DNA from: Epiperipatus broadwayi
Taxonomy: Eukaryota; Onychophora; Udeonychophora; Euonychophora; Peripatidae
Assembly (NCBI GenBank): GCA_028023455.1
Contig: JAQFVV010001049.1
Coordinates: 1 to 64,000, forward strand
DNA: 64,000 nt
Direction of reading: 5' to 3'
In this document: positions 16,360 through 30,747 of the stretch, piece after piece
Layout: the number at the start of each line of letters is the position of its first letter
Numbering within the stretch: position 1 is the stretch's first letter
The notes under the pieces: model-generated
What the model was told of the DNA's origin: nothing
The model's database searches: none
Seen by the model: only the letters and a program-made list of their open reading frames with translations
Position numbers and translations under genes: made by a program

Positions 16360-16870
16360 TTCCAAACAATTTTAATAATTTAGTGAATAATTCTAAGGCT
16401 GTCATACCTGTCAAGCACAAAAATAATATCATATATCAAATTTTGTGACTATATGTTACCATATATAGGTGAATCGAGATGCAGTATTGATAAGAGATTA
16501 AAGCAGCATGAGTTGTAATATAAGAGTGTAAAAAGTCAGAATAATGATGATTTAATGACTGCTTCAATTTTCGTTGGTCAAGAAAAAAATTTAAATATAA
16601 ATTTAAATTTGATTTTGAAAATGTGAAAATTATTCATGAAGAGAGAAACTATGATAAAAGAAAAATAAAGGAAGCAATTTTTATAAGTATGAATAAAATG
16701 AATTTAATAAATAGACAAGTTGCTAACATTAAAATAAGGAATTCATGGGACTTGATTTGATGACGTTTCCTTCGGCTTTGTTTTTTTTTTTTTTTTAATT
16801 TAATGGCAGGTTTAAGAAATTAACCAAAAGTACTTCTTCAGAATAAAAAAATGTTTATGATAGTCTATTG
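16360..16870 (+). pseudogene. PLE endonuclease relic, family A, right inverted arm
   Basis: Plus-strand mirror of the previous copy. From 16453 the frame reads MLPYIGESRCSIDKRLKQHE with an intact YIG box, then a stop (TAA) in place of the next codon. The later NxxKRKIKEAIF segment is in another frame at about 16650-16690. The tail TGATGACGTTTCCTTCGGC and a long T run follow at 16755-16800. Stops and frameshifts show it is a relic, although it keeps the best active-site start of the three family A copies. Confidence 0.7.
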
Positions 16871-17429
16871 TAATTAAATTTATTATAACTAAAACTGGTA
16901 TGTTGTCCCTTACACAAATTCTGGAATCAATGATTACACAAATATGACCCCATAATGGTTATAGATTTTCCACAGACTATGAGTCCTCTTACAGACTTCC
17001 TAATAATTAATTATAATTACTAATATACAAAGCTCTTATATTAAATTAAATCTTATTTCAGGTTTTACTTTTACTTTATTAAAAATATTGGTTCTTTTAC
17101 AATTTTTAAAAATCTTGACTTAGGTTATAAAAATCTGTATCACAGGGTTCAAATACAAAATGCACTTGGAAGCAGAAAAGTGGTAACAGAAATATATTTA
17201 ACATTCTTAAAATGTGATAACTGTTATTCAAGCTATACATTAAAAATTGTACATTCTTCTCTTAGTTTTATCTTTAACATTAATATTTTTAAAGAAGCAG
17301 AAATGAAAATAAACAATAATAGAGAATTCAAATACATAAATATAAGGTTAACAAATTGAAACATTTTAAATTATTTTAAAGTTCTTCAAGTATATCAATT
17401 TCATTTGTACTATCTATAAAACATACAAT
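16871..17429. other. AT-rich spacer
   Basis: No gene or repeat family recognised. Confidence 0.5.
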
Positions 17430-19750
17430 ATTATATTTGATGTTTTACAGTTGAATGTAGATTGTTTTTTGGGCTGAACTGTGGATTATTTTCCATGACA
17501 TTCTGATATTTCGATGAACTAGCATCTGCCATTGTCAAGATTACCTTTTTTTAAAAAATGATTAAATCTCAAACAATAATGTGACTGAATGCAAGATAAG
17601 GTTCACCTTAAAGTAGTTTACCATTCAAAATTTGAGGCTTATCAAAATGTTTATTTCCTTCAGTTTTTTCCCCAATTAATTTTAAGTTAATATTAGAAGA
17701 CAGAGATAAAATGGTAAGTATTTAAACAAGTTGGTCTCAATAATATTTCAATTCACTCTCTCATGGTTCATAAATCATACGTTTCTAAATTAGCAAGTAT
17801 TTTCACATTGTCGAAATCAGGTATGTCATCAATTTCTAAAAAATGAAATGCAAAAACATGTGTTAATTTTTTGATTAAAAGCATTTTAATGTTCCTTAAT
17901 TCTAACATTTACTCATCTATTAGACTGGATTACATAGTGTTTTGAGCACTGCAAACATGGAATTTTATACCCCCTCCTTATAGTGTTCCAAAAATAATCT
18001 GTTTTTTTTTTTTTATTTATGTAAAAATTCACCAATTTTCTTTCCAGTAGAAAAAGTAATCTTAATATTAAAACAAGATAGTCTTCTCATTATCTTATCA
18101 GTAACTCCTTTGTTATAAAGTAAAAACATTCTATTGTAAGATGAATTATCAATTATATCCTCTTTTTCCCTTTAGCATCAATGTTATATAAAGCCTTACA
18201 TATGATGCTTTTATTATAATCATAAAAAAGTAGAATATTTTTGTAAGATTTATTTCTTGAGCAAGGTGATAGTTACCAGATAAACTATAAGCTCTAGTCA
18301 AAAAGTTTTTTGCTACATAAAATATTTGAGCAGGGTGAAGATGAGGATTAAAATTAAGATATCTATTTGCATGGGTGGATTTTTTGTAAACTGTTATTGC
18401 AAAGGTTTAGTCACACTTTTTTTGTAATTAAATCATCTAAAAAAAAAGTGATTTATTTTCCACTCCAATAGTAAATTTATTATTAGGATGTGAATAATTT
18501 AGAAAAAAAAACAAGAAAATAATTTAAGACATCAATACCACGAGACTATATAACAAATGTATCATCCACATATCTTAGCCAAACAGAAGGTTTCATAGTA
18601 GCTGCATTTAATACTTGACTTTCAAAATTTTCCATGAAAAGATCAGCAATTACAGGTGACAATGGAGGTCCCATAGAATTTCCTTTAATTTTTAAACTTT
18701 TGAGAACCATGAATAAAAAGTATATTTTCAAGGCAATGCTTCACTAATGAAATAATAAGATCAAACAAATCATTGTGATGAGCTATTACAAAAAAGCTTC
18801 TTCAACAGGAATATTAGTAAACATAGAGGAAACATAAAAACTAACTAATAAATCAGTTCTAATTAGTCTTAAGTTTTAAAATATAGAAATAAAATGACAG
18901 ATTATTTAATTCTTGATGAAATCTTGTCTGCCAATGGTTGTAAGCACTGGGCTAAATATCAAGCCAAAGCATGTTTGGGAGAACCTATAGCACACACAAT
19001 AGGACACAATGGTATCTCAAGGTTTATATATTTTAGGCAAACTATAAAATTTAGATTATAATTAAAATTCTTCTCTTAGAGAAATTTTAATTTTCATGTA
19101 TTTATCTATACCAGAATGTTAGATTAGACATTTTGTCTTTCTTTTTAAATATGTCAGATGACATCTAACCATATTTTTATAAGTTCCATCATTTAATAAA
19201 TATAAAAATTTATTATTATAATCTAAAGGTTTAAGTACAACAGTCACATTACCTTTATCTCCTGGAATAACAACAATAGAATCATCTTTTTTAAATTTTG
19301 AAGTGCAATAAATTCTCCTTTATATAAATTACTTTTTGGTGGTTTCATATTTTTTAAGACATGACAAATCTCAAACTCAATAAGATCAGCCACATGTAAG
19401 TCTATATTTTTTTAAAGAAAACACTATATTACATATAATAGTTTCAACTGTAATATGTTGTTTAGAAGCCAGTGTATAATTAAATGTTTCTCCAACAGTG
19501 AAATTTCATTTGAAGAAAGTTGAAGATTGGATAAATACTTTACATGTAAAACACAGTATTTTTAGTAAATTGTTTTTTTTTTCTTTTTAGTTATTAATAA
19601 AGCTAGTTTCTTTTTCTGTTTAAAAGTTTGGTTCTACTAAACTATTAACTGGCAGCCTTTAGTGGTGCTGTTTCTAGTTAAAAACAGAGCGTTATAACAT
19701 TACCGGGCCACTAGATTTTTTTTATCTAATAGATTGTATTTTGACATACG
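17430..19750 (-). pseudogene. Near-full-length PLE (family B), RT plus GIY-YIG, broken
   Basis: Reading down the minus strand: a leader shared with the other family B copies (19690-19600), an RT N-terminus at about 19560 (LSNLQLSSNEISLLEK), then RT with SMGPPLSPVIADLFMENFES and LRYVDDTFVI at 18731-18546. SPLxPVIAxLFM and YVDD are the classic PLE RT motifs B and C. A FTNIPVEEA segment lies near 18800. The endonuclease follows at about 17970-17700: a YKIPCLQCSKHYV stretch with a cysteine pair, then DIPDFDNVKILANLE. A non-coding tail ends near 17430. The domain order is complete but every domain is in a different frame with stops, so it is dead. Length (about 2.3 kb) is close to a full PLE body. 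Confidence 0.75.
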
Positions 19751-20830
19751 GCTGTATTTTTTTTTAATATTTAATATATTCTTGTTGTTTGTTTTGGACA
19801 TAATTATTTTTTTGTTTTTCATTTGATAAATTTAAAACTATAAAAGAGACTTTGACCTTTTTATTGGATCTCAAAAGTACATAATTTTTGACATACGCCT
19901 ATATTGGGGGGGGGGAGGAATTCCATTCTAAATCTACTGTTTTTTTTTTTTTACAGACGTCTTTTATTTTTTTTGTTTTGGATTCGATACATTTCAAAGT
20001 AATAAGGGACAGTTTTAACTTTTTTTTGGAATATCTCAAATATACACAATTTGCTTTGCATAAGACTTTCTTTTTTTTTTTTTTTTGTTGTTGTTATTTA
20101 AAATTAGAATCAACACTTTCTTTTTGAATTATGTTAAAAATGAGGGGGTAGCTGTTGATTGATTTAGCAACAAAAAAATCAAACCTGTCCGACAAACTCC
20201 ACCTCAGATGTCCGTATTTGCTTATAAACAAAAAGAATTGTTTGGTATTTTATCTTACATTTATAAATATGGTGGGTTTTTTTTTTTGGTCAGCGTGTTT
20301 TGATTTTTTTTTTTTTTTTTTTTAATAATAACAAATAAAACGAGGTTTTGATTTTTTTTGTTTTTTTTTAATAATAATAAATAAAATGAGACGTCTTTTT
20401 TCTCTTAGATTTATAAATACGGGGTTTTTTTTTGTTTTTTTTTTGGCAGCGGGTTTTGATTTTATTGCTTTTTTTTAATAATAACAAATAAAACATCCAA
20501 ACCAAAAAGTGAATCACGGTATTGTTTTTTTAACACAAAAAATATGTATGTTAACTGTTTTTGTTACATTCTGTTGGATTTAATTATTTATCTTTTTTAA
20601 GAGTCGTACAAGTTTGTTAAAGATTTTTTGTTTTCATAACAAATAAAATGTCCGGTATTTTTATTCTTTTTTAACAACAAAAATTAGCTTGGGTTCATTT
20701 TTAAAATCTACTTAGCGTCCTGTTTATTGATTTAAAACAACAAGAACAAAAAACATCTTTTTGCTTCTAAACGGAATGAATAGGTATGTCAAAAGGAGAA
20801 GTTTTTTTTTTAAAAAAAACAACAAACAAT
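19751..20830. repeat. T-rich low-complexity region with degenerate repeats
   Basis: At 20260-20500 a unit of the form GGGTTTT(T)n...CAGCGNGTTTTGATTTT(T)n AATAATAACAAATAAAA occurs about three times with variable T runs. The open frame at 19888-20127 is a product of T runs. No coding motif seen. It lies just upstream of the 5' end of the minus-strand family B PLE. Confidence 0.5.
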
Positions 20831-20833
20831 CAA

Positions 20834-21316
20834 TCAAGAGATGTCCAACAAACTATGCTGCCCCTTTTTAACACTGTCATTCTGGGTGTTAATTACATGA
20901 TTTACAGATAAAAATAATCGCAAAGAAAACACAAATTCTTTCCAGAAAATAAATTTATTAACCACATATGACTGAACTAAATCAACTGTAACAAATGGCA
21001 GGATGTTTTGGGCTTGCAAATATGAAACTGCCTCACTTTCTCTGTTTGGGATGTCCCACAAATATAATAACGTGGTAGACATTTTGTTCTTCCTTTTCAA
21101 CTCTCGTCCGAGTCATGACAGAAATGGTATTTTTCCACAAACAACTCCAATCGTCTGCCAGAGAGCTTGAGAAATTTTATTTTGTCTTTTTTGACCCCCA
21201 AAAAATCCACAATTAGCCAAAAAAGAAATTTTGACAAATATCAATAATACGCTGAAAATTACTAGTACGCAAAAATCTTTCAGTTGGGAAATACAGAAAA
21301 TCATAAACATCAACAA
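20834..21316 (-). pseudogene. Unassigned coding-like stretch, possible transposase N-terminus
   Basis: The base composition is visibly less AT-biased than the surroundings. The minus-strand frame 21100-20834 encodes TTLLYLWDIPNRESEAVSYL followed by QAQNILPFV, which loosely resembles the N-terminal helix of IS1595/Merlin-type transposases (a region ending in FLQ-x-x-x-IL before a zinc ribbon), but no zinc ribbon cysteines follow in frame. A second frame at 21316-21113 is hydrophobic and unrecognised. I would not assign a function. Confidence 0.2.
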
Positions 21317-21539
21317 ATAAACACTTGAAAAAGATGACAGTGCTCACACTCTCATCTTAAATTTTAGCGACAATACAAATTCTGTCAATATGCATAGGAA
21401 TTCAACCCACAATGAAATCAATGGCAAACTATATGATCATAGTATTGTTAGTAGACGTAGTGTTATTGAATGTGAAAGAATTGGCCACGTATTATAATCA
21501 CTACATACGATCTACTCATATATTAATGATCACTAGTAT

Positions 21540-22500
21540 ATTAGTTATAGGTTTGGCTGTGAAAGCGGTATAATTCTGTATTTTTACACAGAAACAGCAC
21601 CACCAAAAGCTGCACAGTTAATAGTTTACTAGAACCAAAAGTTTTAAATGCTGAATCTTTAATATAATGAAAATAAACAATGTTATCAAAAATAGACCAA
21701 ACAGTGAATAATATTGCCTAATGCTATATGGTCCCTCAATAAAAAATAATCAATATAATTTAATGTCCTCCTAATATCTTGAATAAAAGAAATCAAGTTT
21801 TTTTACTCACCACCTATAGAATGTTTTCTATTTTAAAAAAGTTGAAATGAAACTTTAATTTGCAGCATGTTGAAACTACTTCATTATCTGTACAATGAAT
21901 TAGAAACACATGATTCCATGACCTTTCTTTCTTAACACAAAATTTTTTGAAAACTCTTAAACAATAAAACATTTTCTTCCCATAAAGACTAATAATATTA
22001 TATTTGATATTGTCATGGTTGAATGTGTCGATAAATTGTTTTTTGGGTTGAACCTTGGATTATTTTCCACTACATACTGTTATTTCGATGAACTATCATC
22101 TGCCATTGTCAAGGTTAACTTTTGAAAAAAAAATTGTTAGATCTCAAACAGTAATGAGATTGAATGTGAAATGAGAAATGAGATTCAGCTTAAAGTAGGT
22201 AATCATTCAAATTATGAGGCTTATCAAAATGTTTATTTCCTTTCATTTTTTCACTTATTAATTTTAAGTTAATATGAGAAAACAGTGATAAAATGAGAGG
22301 TTTACACATAGCTGGAATATGTTGAGCTTTGTCAGTCCTATTTAAATCAGTAGGTCTCTTTAATATTTCAATTGATTCTCTCATAGTTCTTAAATCATGT
22401 CTTTCCAATTTAGCAAGTACTTTTGCATTGTCAAAGTCAGGTATGTGACAAATTTCTAACAAATGGGAAGTAAAAACTGATGTGTCAATTTTCTGCTTAC
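21540..22500 (-). pseudogene. PLE family B, truncated left inverted arm (GIY-YIG C-terminus plus tail)
   Basis: The minus-strand frame 22462-22190 encodes LEICHIPDFDNAKVLAKLE, then MRESIEILKRPTDLNR and IPAMCKPLILSL. This is the C-terminal part of a PLE GIY-YIG endonuclease (the nuclease Asn/Asp-containing segment, then the KxPxxxNR and IPxxW block, here with Trp changed to Cys). The non-coding tail (22140-22010) and then leader sequence (21990-21600) follow, as they do in the plus copy, so the arm spans an endonuclease end joined to the leader of what would be the next tandem copy. Mirror of 22620-23500. Confidence 0.7.
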
Positions 22501-22504
22501 TTTC

Positions 22505-22600
22505 TTGTGGTTTTTAAATCATACTTTTCAAATTAGCAAGTATATTCACAATGTCAGAATCATGTATGTGACCAATTTATATTTTTATGTTCCTTAAAAT
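22505..22600 (-). pseudogene. Extra PLE family B endonuclease scrap
   Basis: A second, shorter minus-strand copy of the same endonuclease segment (inverse of YDLxTM...LAN...DNV...H) sits at the centre of the inverted structure, between the two arms, so the junction is not a simple two-copy palindrome. Confidence 0.55.
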
Positions 22601-22619
22601 GCTTTTAATCAGAAAATTA

Positions 22620-23110
22620 ACACATCAGTTTTTACATCCCATTTTTAGAAATTGGTCACATATCTGATTTTGACAATGTGAAAATACTTGCTAATTTGGA
22701 AAGATATGATTTAATACCTATGAAAGAGTCAATTGAAATATTAAAGAGACCTACTAGTTTAAATAGGGCTGATGAAGCTCAACGTATTCCAGCTATATGG
22801 AAACCACTCGTTTTATCTCTGTCTTCTAATGTATACTTAACATTAAAAGGTGAAAAAAACTGAAGGAAATAAACATTTTTATAAGCTTCATATATGTGGA
22901 TGCTAAACTACTTTAAGCTGAATCTCATCTCACATTCAGTCATGTTACTTTTTGAGATCTATCGATTTTTCTTTCAAAATTAACCCTTGACAATGACGGA
23001 TGCTAGTTCATCAAAATATCAGTAATTGAAAATAATCTACAGTTCAATCCAAAAAAAAAAAAAAAAAAACAGTTTATCTACATCATTCAGCCATTAAAAC
23101 ATCAAATATA
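22620..23110 (+). pseudogene. PLE family B GIY-YIG C-terminus and tail (pseudo-LTR part)
   Basis: The open frame to 22863 encodes KILANLERYDLIPMKESIEI, then LKRPTSLNRADEAQRIPAIW and KPLVLSLSS, a well-kept C-terminus of the PLE endonuclease with the conserved Asn-Arg and IPAIW. A TGA near 22861 ends it, and the non-coding tail runs to about 23100. It is directly followed by the leader and RT of the next copy in the same orientation, so it acts as the truncated upstream unit (pseudo-LTR) typical of tandem Penelope insertions. Confidence 0.7.
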
Positions 23111-26010
23111 ATATTAATAGTCTTTATGGTGAAAAATCGTTTTACTATTTAAGAGCTTTCAAAAAATCTTGTGTGAAGAAAAAAAAATGTTGTGTGAACT
23201 TAACGTTTGTAATTTGTTGTAGAGATGATGGAAAGTATTTCCAAAATATTGCAGATTAAAGTTTCATTTCAATTCTTTTAAAATAAAGAAAAAAACATTC
23301 TACAGGTGGTGAGTAGAAACATTTTGATTTCTTTTGTTCCAGATACAAGGAAGAAGTTAAATTATATTGATCATTTGTTACTGAGAGAAATATAGCGTTA
23401 GGAAATATTATTCACCTTGTTCTTTGGTCTATTTTTGATAACATTGTTTATTTTTGTTCTATTAAAAATTCAGAATTTAAAACTTTTAAACAAAAAAAAG
23501 AAATGAGCATTATTAATAACTTAAAAGGAAAAACAAATTTTCTAAAAATACTGTGAGTGATTTACATGTTGTAAAGAATTTATCCAGTCATCAACTTTCT
23601 TCAAATGAAATTTCACTATTGGAAAAAGGTTTTAATTACGCACTGGATCCTAAACATTTTCCAGTTGAAAATATTATATGCATTATAGAGTCTTCTTTAA
23701 GAAATATACTTTCACATTGCTGATCTTATTAGGTTTGAGGTGTGTGATGTCTTAAAAAATGTAAAATCAACAAAAAATAATTTATCTAAAGGAGAATTTG
23801 TTGCACTTCAAAATCTAAAAAAAATATGATTTTATTGTTGTTATTCCAGAGATAATGGTAATTTGGCTGTTGTTCTTAATCATTTAGATTATAATAATAA
23901 AATTTTTAATTTATTAAAAGATGGAATTTATAAAAAGATTGTTAGATGTCATCTGACATATTTAAAAAGAAAGGTAAAATGTCTAATCAAACATTCTGGT
24001 ATAGATAAAGATATGAAAATTAAAATTCTCCTAGAGGTTTTTGATTATTTCCTAAATTTTTTGGTTTTCATAAAATTTATAAGGTTGAGATACCATTGCA
24101 TCCTATTGTCTGTGCTATACATTCTCCCACATGTGCTTTGGCTCGATATTTAGCTTCATGCTTACAACCATTGGTAGACAAGATTCCATCAAGGATTAAA
24201 AATTCAAGTCAGTTTATTTGTATAATTAAAAACTTAAAACTAAGCAGAACTGATTTATTGCTTGGTTTTAATGTTTCTTTTACGTTTACTAATATTCCTG
24301 TTGAAGAACCATTATTTATAATACTCAACATAAAATCCTTGTTTTTTACTTCACTTTTGACAAGTTTTAAATTGTGCTTTACACAAAAAAGTGAAGCTTA
24401 TTATTATTAGAAAATAATTATATGGCTGAGCACTTTCAGAGAACTTAAGTCTTCATATTTATAGCTTATTTTAAGTGAAGTTTAGCGGTAATTTATGCAA
24501 AATTTATGCAGTTTTCTTTCATAAAGACCATTTTCTGGAGATAGCAAAACACAACTCTTTTCAGACCATTGCATAATTGTCACCTACAATAAAGCATGCC
24601 TCCTCAATCCCCCACTTCATATCATTACATTAAGTGCACAGTGCCCTTGACATAGTGGGTTCGAACACATTGCCTGGTGTTTTTTGGTGATCAAAGAATA
24701 TGGATTTCTTTTCATTATTATTTACAGCTCTTCTGTATAAATAATGATGTTGAGATGTTTTGGTATTAATGTTGGCATGGGTTTCTCCATAATATGCTGT
24801 TCTACATCCACTGATTGGGTGGGAAATTTTATAAAACTATTTGGGCTATTTGATCAGGGGGTATTTTGTCTTTGGTTTTGTTTATCATTCTGTTTGTTGA
24901 AGGTGGGGTATGGAATTCTAGTTCAAAAGACTCAGCAAATATTTTGTAATATTTCCTAGTAATTGATGATATGTAAGTTAGCAGCATTCTTGGTTTATTG
25001 TTTCTAACCATGTTAGTTTGTAGCTTAGTTTGAAGTTGCCTAATCTTTTTGTAGATAATATTGTGTGAAAATCTAACATTTTCCAGATCTTTAATATAAT
25101 TTGAGAGGTTTTTTTGCAGTTGACTTCAAATTCACATAGTCTGTGATTTCTGTGCAGGAAGGATGTGAGTCCAGCCAGTTTATCTGAGTTGGGTGAGTTT
25201 GAGTTTGGATGTGTAAATCCTCAACTTTCCAATGGCTTGACTATCATGGCATAGGTAAGTTGGTGTGGGTCTTTATGAACTTGAATATCCAGATATTTAT
25301 CATTGTGCTGGAGGTTTTCTGATATGCAGTTAACTTCGTTTAAAGTAGTCTATAGATATAGAGACTTAAGTTCTGTGAAAGCGCTCAGACATATTATTCT
25401 TTTCTAATAATAATAAGCTTCACTTTTTTGTGTAATGTGCAATTTAAAACATAATACTCAACATAATGATTTGCCTGATTTTATTATTCCATTAGTGAAG
25501 CACTGCATTGAAAATACATTTTTATTCCGATTCTCAAAGTTTAAAAAAGTTAAAGGACTTTCTATGGGATCTCCATTGTCACCTGTAATTGCTGATCTTT
25601 TCACGGATAATTTTGAAAATTAATTATTAAATGCAGCTACTATGAAACCTTCTGTTTGATTAAGATATGTGGATGATACATTTGTTGTATGGCCTCATCA
25701 CATTGATGCCTTAAATTTTTTTTCCTAAATAATTTGCATCTTAATATTAAATTTACTATGGAAGTGAAAAATAAAATTGCTTTCTTTTCTACATGTTTTA
25801 GGTACAAGAAAATGTAACTAAACCTTTGCAATATCAGTTTACAGAAAATCCACCCATACAAATAGATATCTTAATTTTAATTTTCGACATCACCCTGCTC
25901 AAGTATTTTCTGTAGCAAAAATTCTTTTGACTGGAGCTTATAGTTTGTCTGATAAAGATCACTTTGCTCAAGAAGTATAACTTCCAATAAATATTCTACT
26001 TTCTAATGAT
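23111..26010 (+). pseudogene. PLE family B, tandem downstream copy: leader and RT
   Basis: Leader at about 23230-23490, then the RT N-terminus at 23565-23690 (LSSHQLSSNEISLLEKGFNY, then FPVENIICIIESSLRNI). At 24075-24320 it reads IPLHPIVCAIHSPTCALARY, then LQPLVDKIPSRIKNSSQFI and LLLGFNVSFTFTNIPVEEPL, the PLE palm entry region. An insertion at 24334-25450 interrupts it. RT resumes with LPDFIIPLVKHCIENTF, then KGLSMGSPLSPVIADLF at 25555-25605 (motif B) and LRYVDDTFVVWPHHIDAL at about 25660-25705 (motif C). The thumb is visible to about 25980 (LTGAYSLSDKDHFAQE). The endonuclease is missing downstream. Several frameshifts and stops; inactive. Confidence 0.75.
24334..25450 (-). mobile_element. 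Nested PLE fragment inserted into PLE family B
   Basis: A 16-base direct repeat, ATAATACTCAACATAA, flanks the insert exactly (24318-24333 and 25451-25466) and restores the interrupted RT when one copy is removed, so it is a target duplication. The insert carries inverted arms of about 90 bases (TTACACAAAAAAGTGAAGC outward on both sides; 24364-24460 and 25351-25450). On the minus strand it encodes DIQVHKDPHQLTYAMIVKPL, then GFTHPNSNSPNSDKLAGLTS and FLHRNHRLCEF at about 25310-25120, resembling the RT thumb of another PLE lineage. PLEs produce variable target duplications of this size, which supports the assignment. Confidence 0.65.
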
Positions 26011-26039
26011 TAACTTAGGTATCTTCTTTATTTTACTTT

Positions 26040-28550
<2,511 letters not shown>

Positions 28551-28599
28551 TCATCATCATTGTCATCGTTATTATCATTCATCATCATCATTATTATTA

Positions 28600-28978
28600 T
28601 TAAGATATATTAAATCAGAAATAATATGTGATAACAATGCACTCTACAAAAGACTAATCTCTACTGATATGAATTACTTAAAAAAAATCACATTGAATAT
28701 AATAGATGTGAGAAGTTGCCAAACAACATTAATTATCATTTAAGATGAAGATAAAAGATAGGAGAATTTGTATTCCAAAATTTAAATGTCAAACATTAAA
28801 AAATTCAGCATTAGTAAGATTACCTAGATTGTATAATAAATACTTTAATGATGTTAATATGTTTGAAACAGATGGTAGAACATTTAGGACTGCTGTGCAA
28901 AAAACTCTGCAAATGCTTTGTGAACTAGATTAGCTGTGCATTTTTGTTTGGATGTAAAATCTGTTAAATGTACTAAAT
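28600..28978 (+). pseudogene. LINE ORF2 C-terminal fragment (copy 2)
   Basis: The open frame 28745-28933 encodes FKCQTLKNSALVRLPRLYNK, then YFNDVNMFETDGRTFRTAVQ. This aligns with the very end of ORF2 in the longer LINE copy (YKCKTLYLAALYRLPNLYNM, then YFNDIDIFLVDIRTF). A short non-coding tail leads into the adjacent AAT array. Only the last few hundred bases of the element are present, as in heavily 5'-truncated LINE insertions. Confidence 0.75.
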
Positions 28979-29157
<179 letters not shown>

Positions 29158-29219
29158 CACGATACACCACTTAAGAATGCATGTGGATTTTATGCTGCGT
29201 TTGGGAAAAGATAAGGGAA

Positions 29220-30747
29220 ATTTAGATATAAAAGTTATAGAATTGACAAAGATTATGTGTTGTGGAAATGGGATGGAGCATTATATGGGATAATTTAGAG
29301 TGGGAAGTGGAAAATAAAGTGGCTAACACGTTTATCTGGGCATAATTGCTGAGATATTCTTGACTTCGTTTAAGGAGAAGCCACAATACATCATATCACA
29401 TCATCATCACATTTTGTCTGAGAGACATTTTTCCTAAAGAATCAAAAAAATTTTGCAAAGGCATTTGTAAAAAAGTGTTTCATATTAAATGTATGAAATT
29501 ACAAGTATTAGATTTGGAATTATTGACAGATGGAGGTATAAATCGTTTTTATGTCCAACTTGTCAAGCTGGTGAGCTTAATGGTCAAATGTTAAACGATG
29601 ATAGTTGTTCTGCTTTATTGCCTGTTGACTCCAATAATGATAGTAAAATGCCTATAGATTGTTCTTTTCTTACGTCGTCGGATAGTTATAGTCAGACGAC
29701 AGCAGATTATTTCTCGGTTACCTCGGATAATTATAGTCAAACGACGGCAGATAATTTTCGGGTAAACTATTGAATGAAAATAATGCTGGTAGTACTTGGG
29801 GGGGGGGTATGGATTTATAGAGTACTTTATATAAAGATAACTATATTGGTGGGTCTTTAACTGCTGGAAAATGTGAAGAATGCGCACATGGGGGCAAGAC
29901 TTCGAAAATCTTAAGCGTATTAATTATATTTTTTCTCATGTTAATAGGCTGATTAAAGAAATTGAAAATATGTCTATACAAATAGATAAGTTGTTTAAGG
30001 AGAATTGTATGTTAAAATCAGTTTTGTTAAGAAATAATGAAGAAACTAAATCAAATTTTATACATTTAGAATAATTGATAAATGGAATAAATGATGGTAA
30101 AGTTAAAAATAGTTCGGCTGCTAAATACGCGGACTGTATTCCTTGTAACAGAATTACTGATGGCACAGATAATATTGTAGTTAATAATAAAGAGACAGAT
30201 ATTTTAAATGAAAATAAAATGGCATCTACTACTAAAAATAATAAAAGGTCTGATTCAACATTCAGTGAGGACCCAAATGTTGCTGCAAAACAGGAAATTA
30301 AAAATGAATTAATTAACGATGAATGAAATTCTCAGATTAATTCTGTACAAACAAGTTTAATTGTAGATGATGGATTTAAAACAGTTTCTTACAAAAGTAG
30401 TAAAAATAAATAAATGAATCTAATAAAGAATATTTCAAACGTCATAATAAACAGTTACTGGTGCACCCAGTTACTTATAGGGGCATCTGTTAATGCTACG
30501 CTTAAAGCTATTAAGACACGTATTTTATATAAAAAAATGTTTTTTAAGTAGAATGGGTTATAACACTAAAGCTATTGAAGTGAAGAATTATTTGGAAACT
30601 AAATTAAATGTGTCTGTTGTTTGTTATAAACTTGATCTAAATAACAAAAGATATGCATCGTTTTATATATTTCTGCCTGTGTCAGTGATGGAAGATACAC
30701 TTTTACCAGAGATTTGGCATAATGTTGTAATATTTAATTATGAGTAG
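29220..30747 (+). pseudogene. Jockey-like LINE copy 3, ORF1 (PHD finger, coiled coil, C-terminal domain)
   Basis: Three recognisable parts on the plus strand. First, 29409-29570: a PHD-finger-like zinc module split by a frameshift, CKGICKKVFHIKCMKL followed in the next frame by RYKSFLCPTCQ. Second, 29880-30326: a lysine- and asparagine-rich region with a coiled-coil-like stretch (INYIFSHVNRLIKEIENMSI, then QIDKLFKENCMLKS). Third, 30535-30747: LSRMGYNTKAIEVKNYLETK, then VSVVCYKLDLNNKRYASFYI and LLPEIWHNVVIFNYE, matching the C-terminal domain of Jockey/CR1-type ORF1 proteins (YASF and PEIW landmarks). ORF1 binds element RNA in this family. Stops at 29771, 30074, 30326 and elsewhere interrupt it. 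ORF2 follows directly. Confidence 0.7.

Noticed and set aside
24334-25450. DNA transposon (MITE) based on about 90-bp inverted arms
   Set aside because: The arms start about 30 bases inside the left edge, and the target duplication is 16 bases, unlike cut-and-paste families; the coding content looks like PLE.
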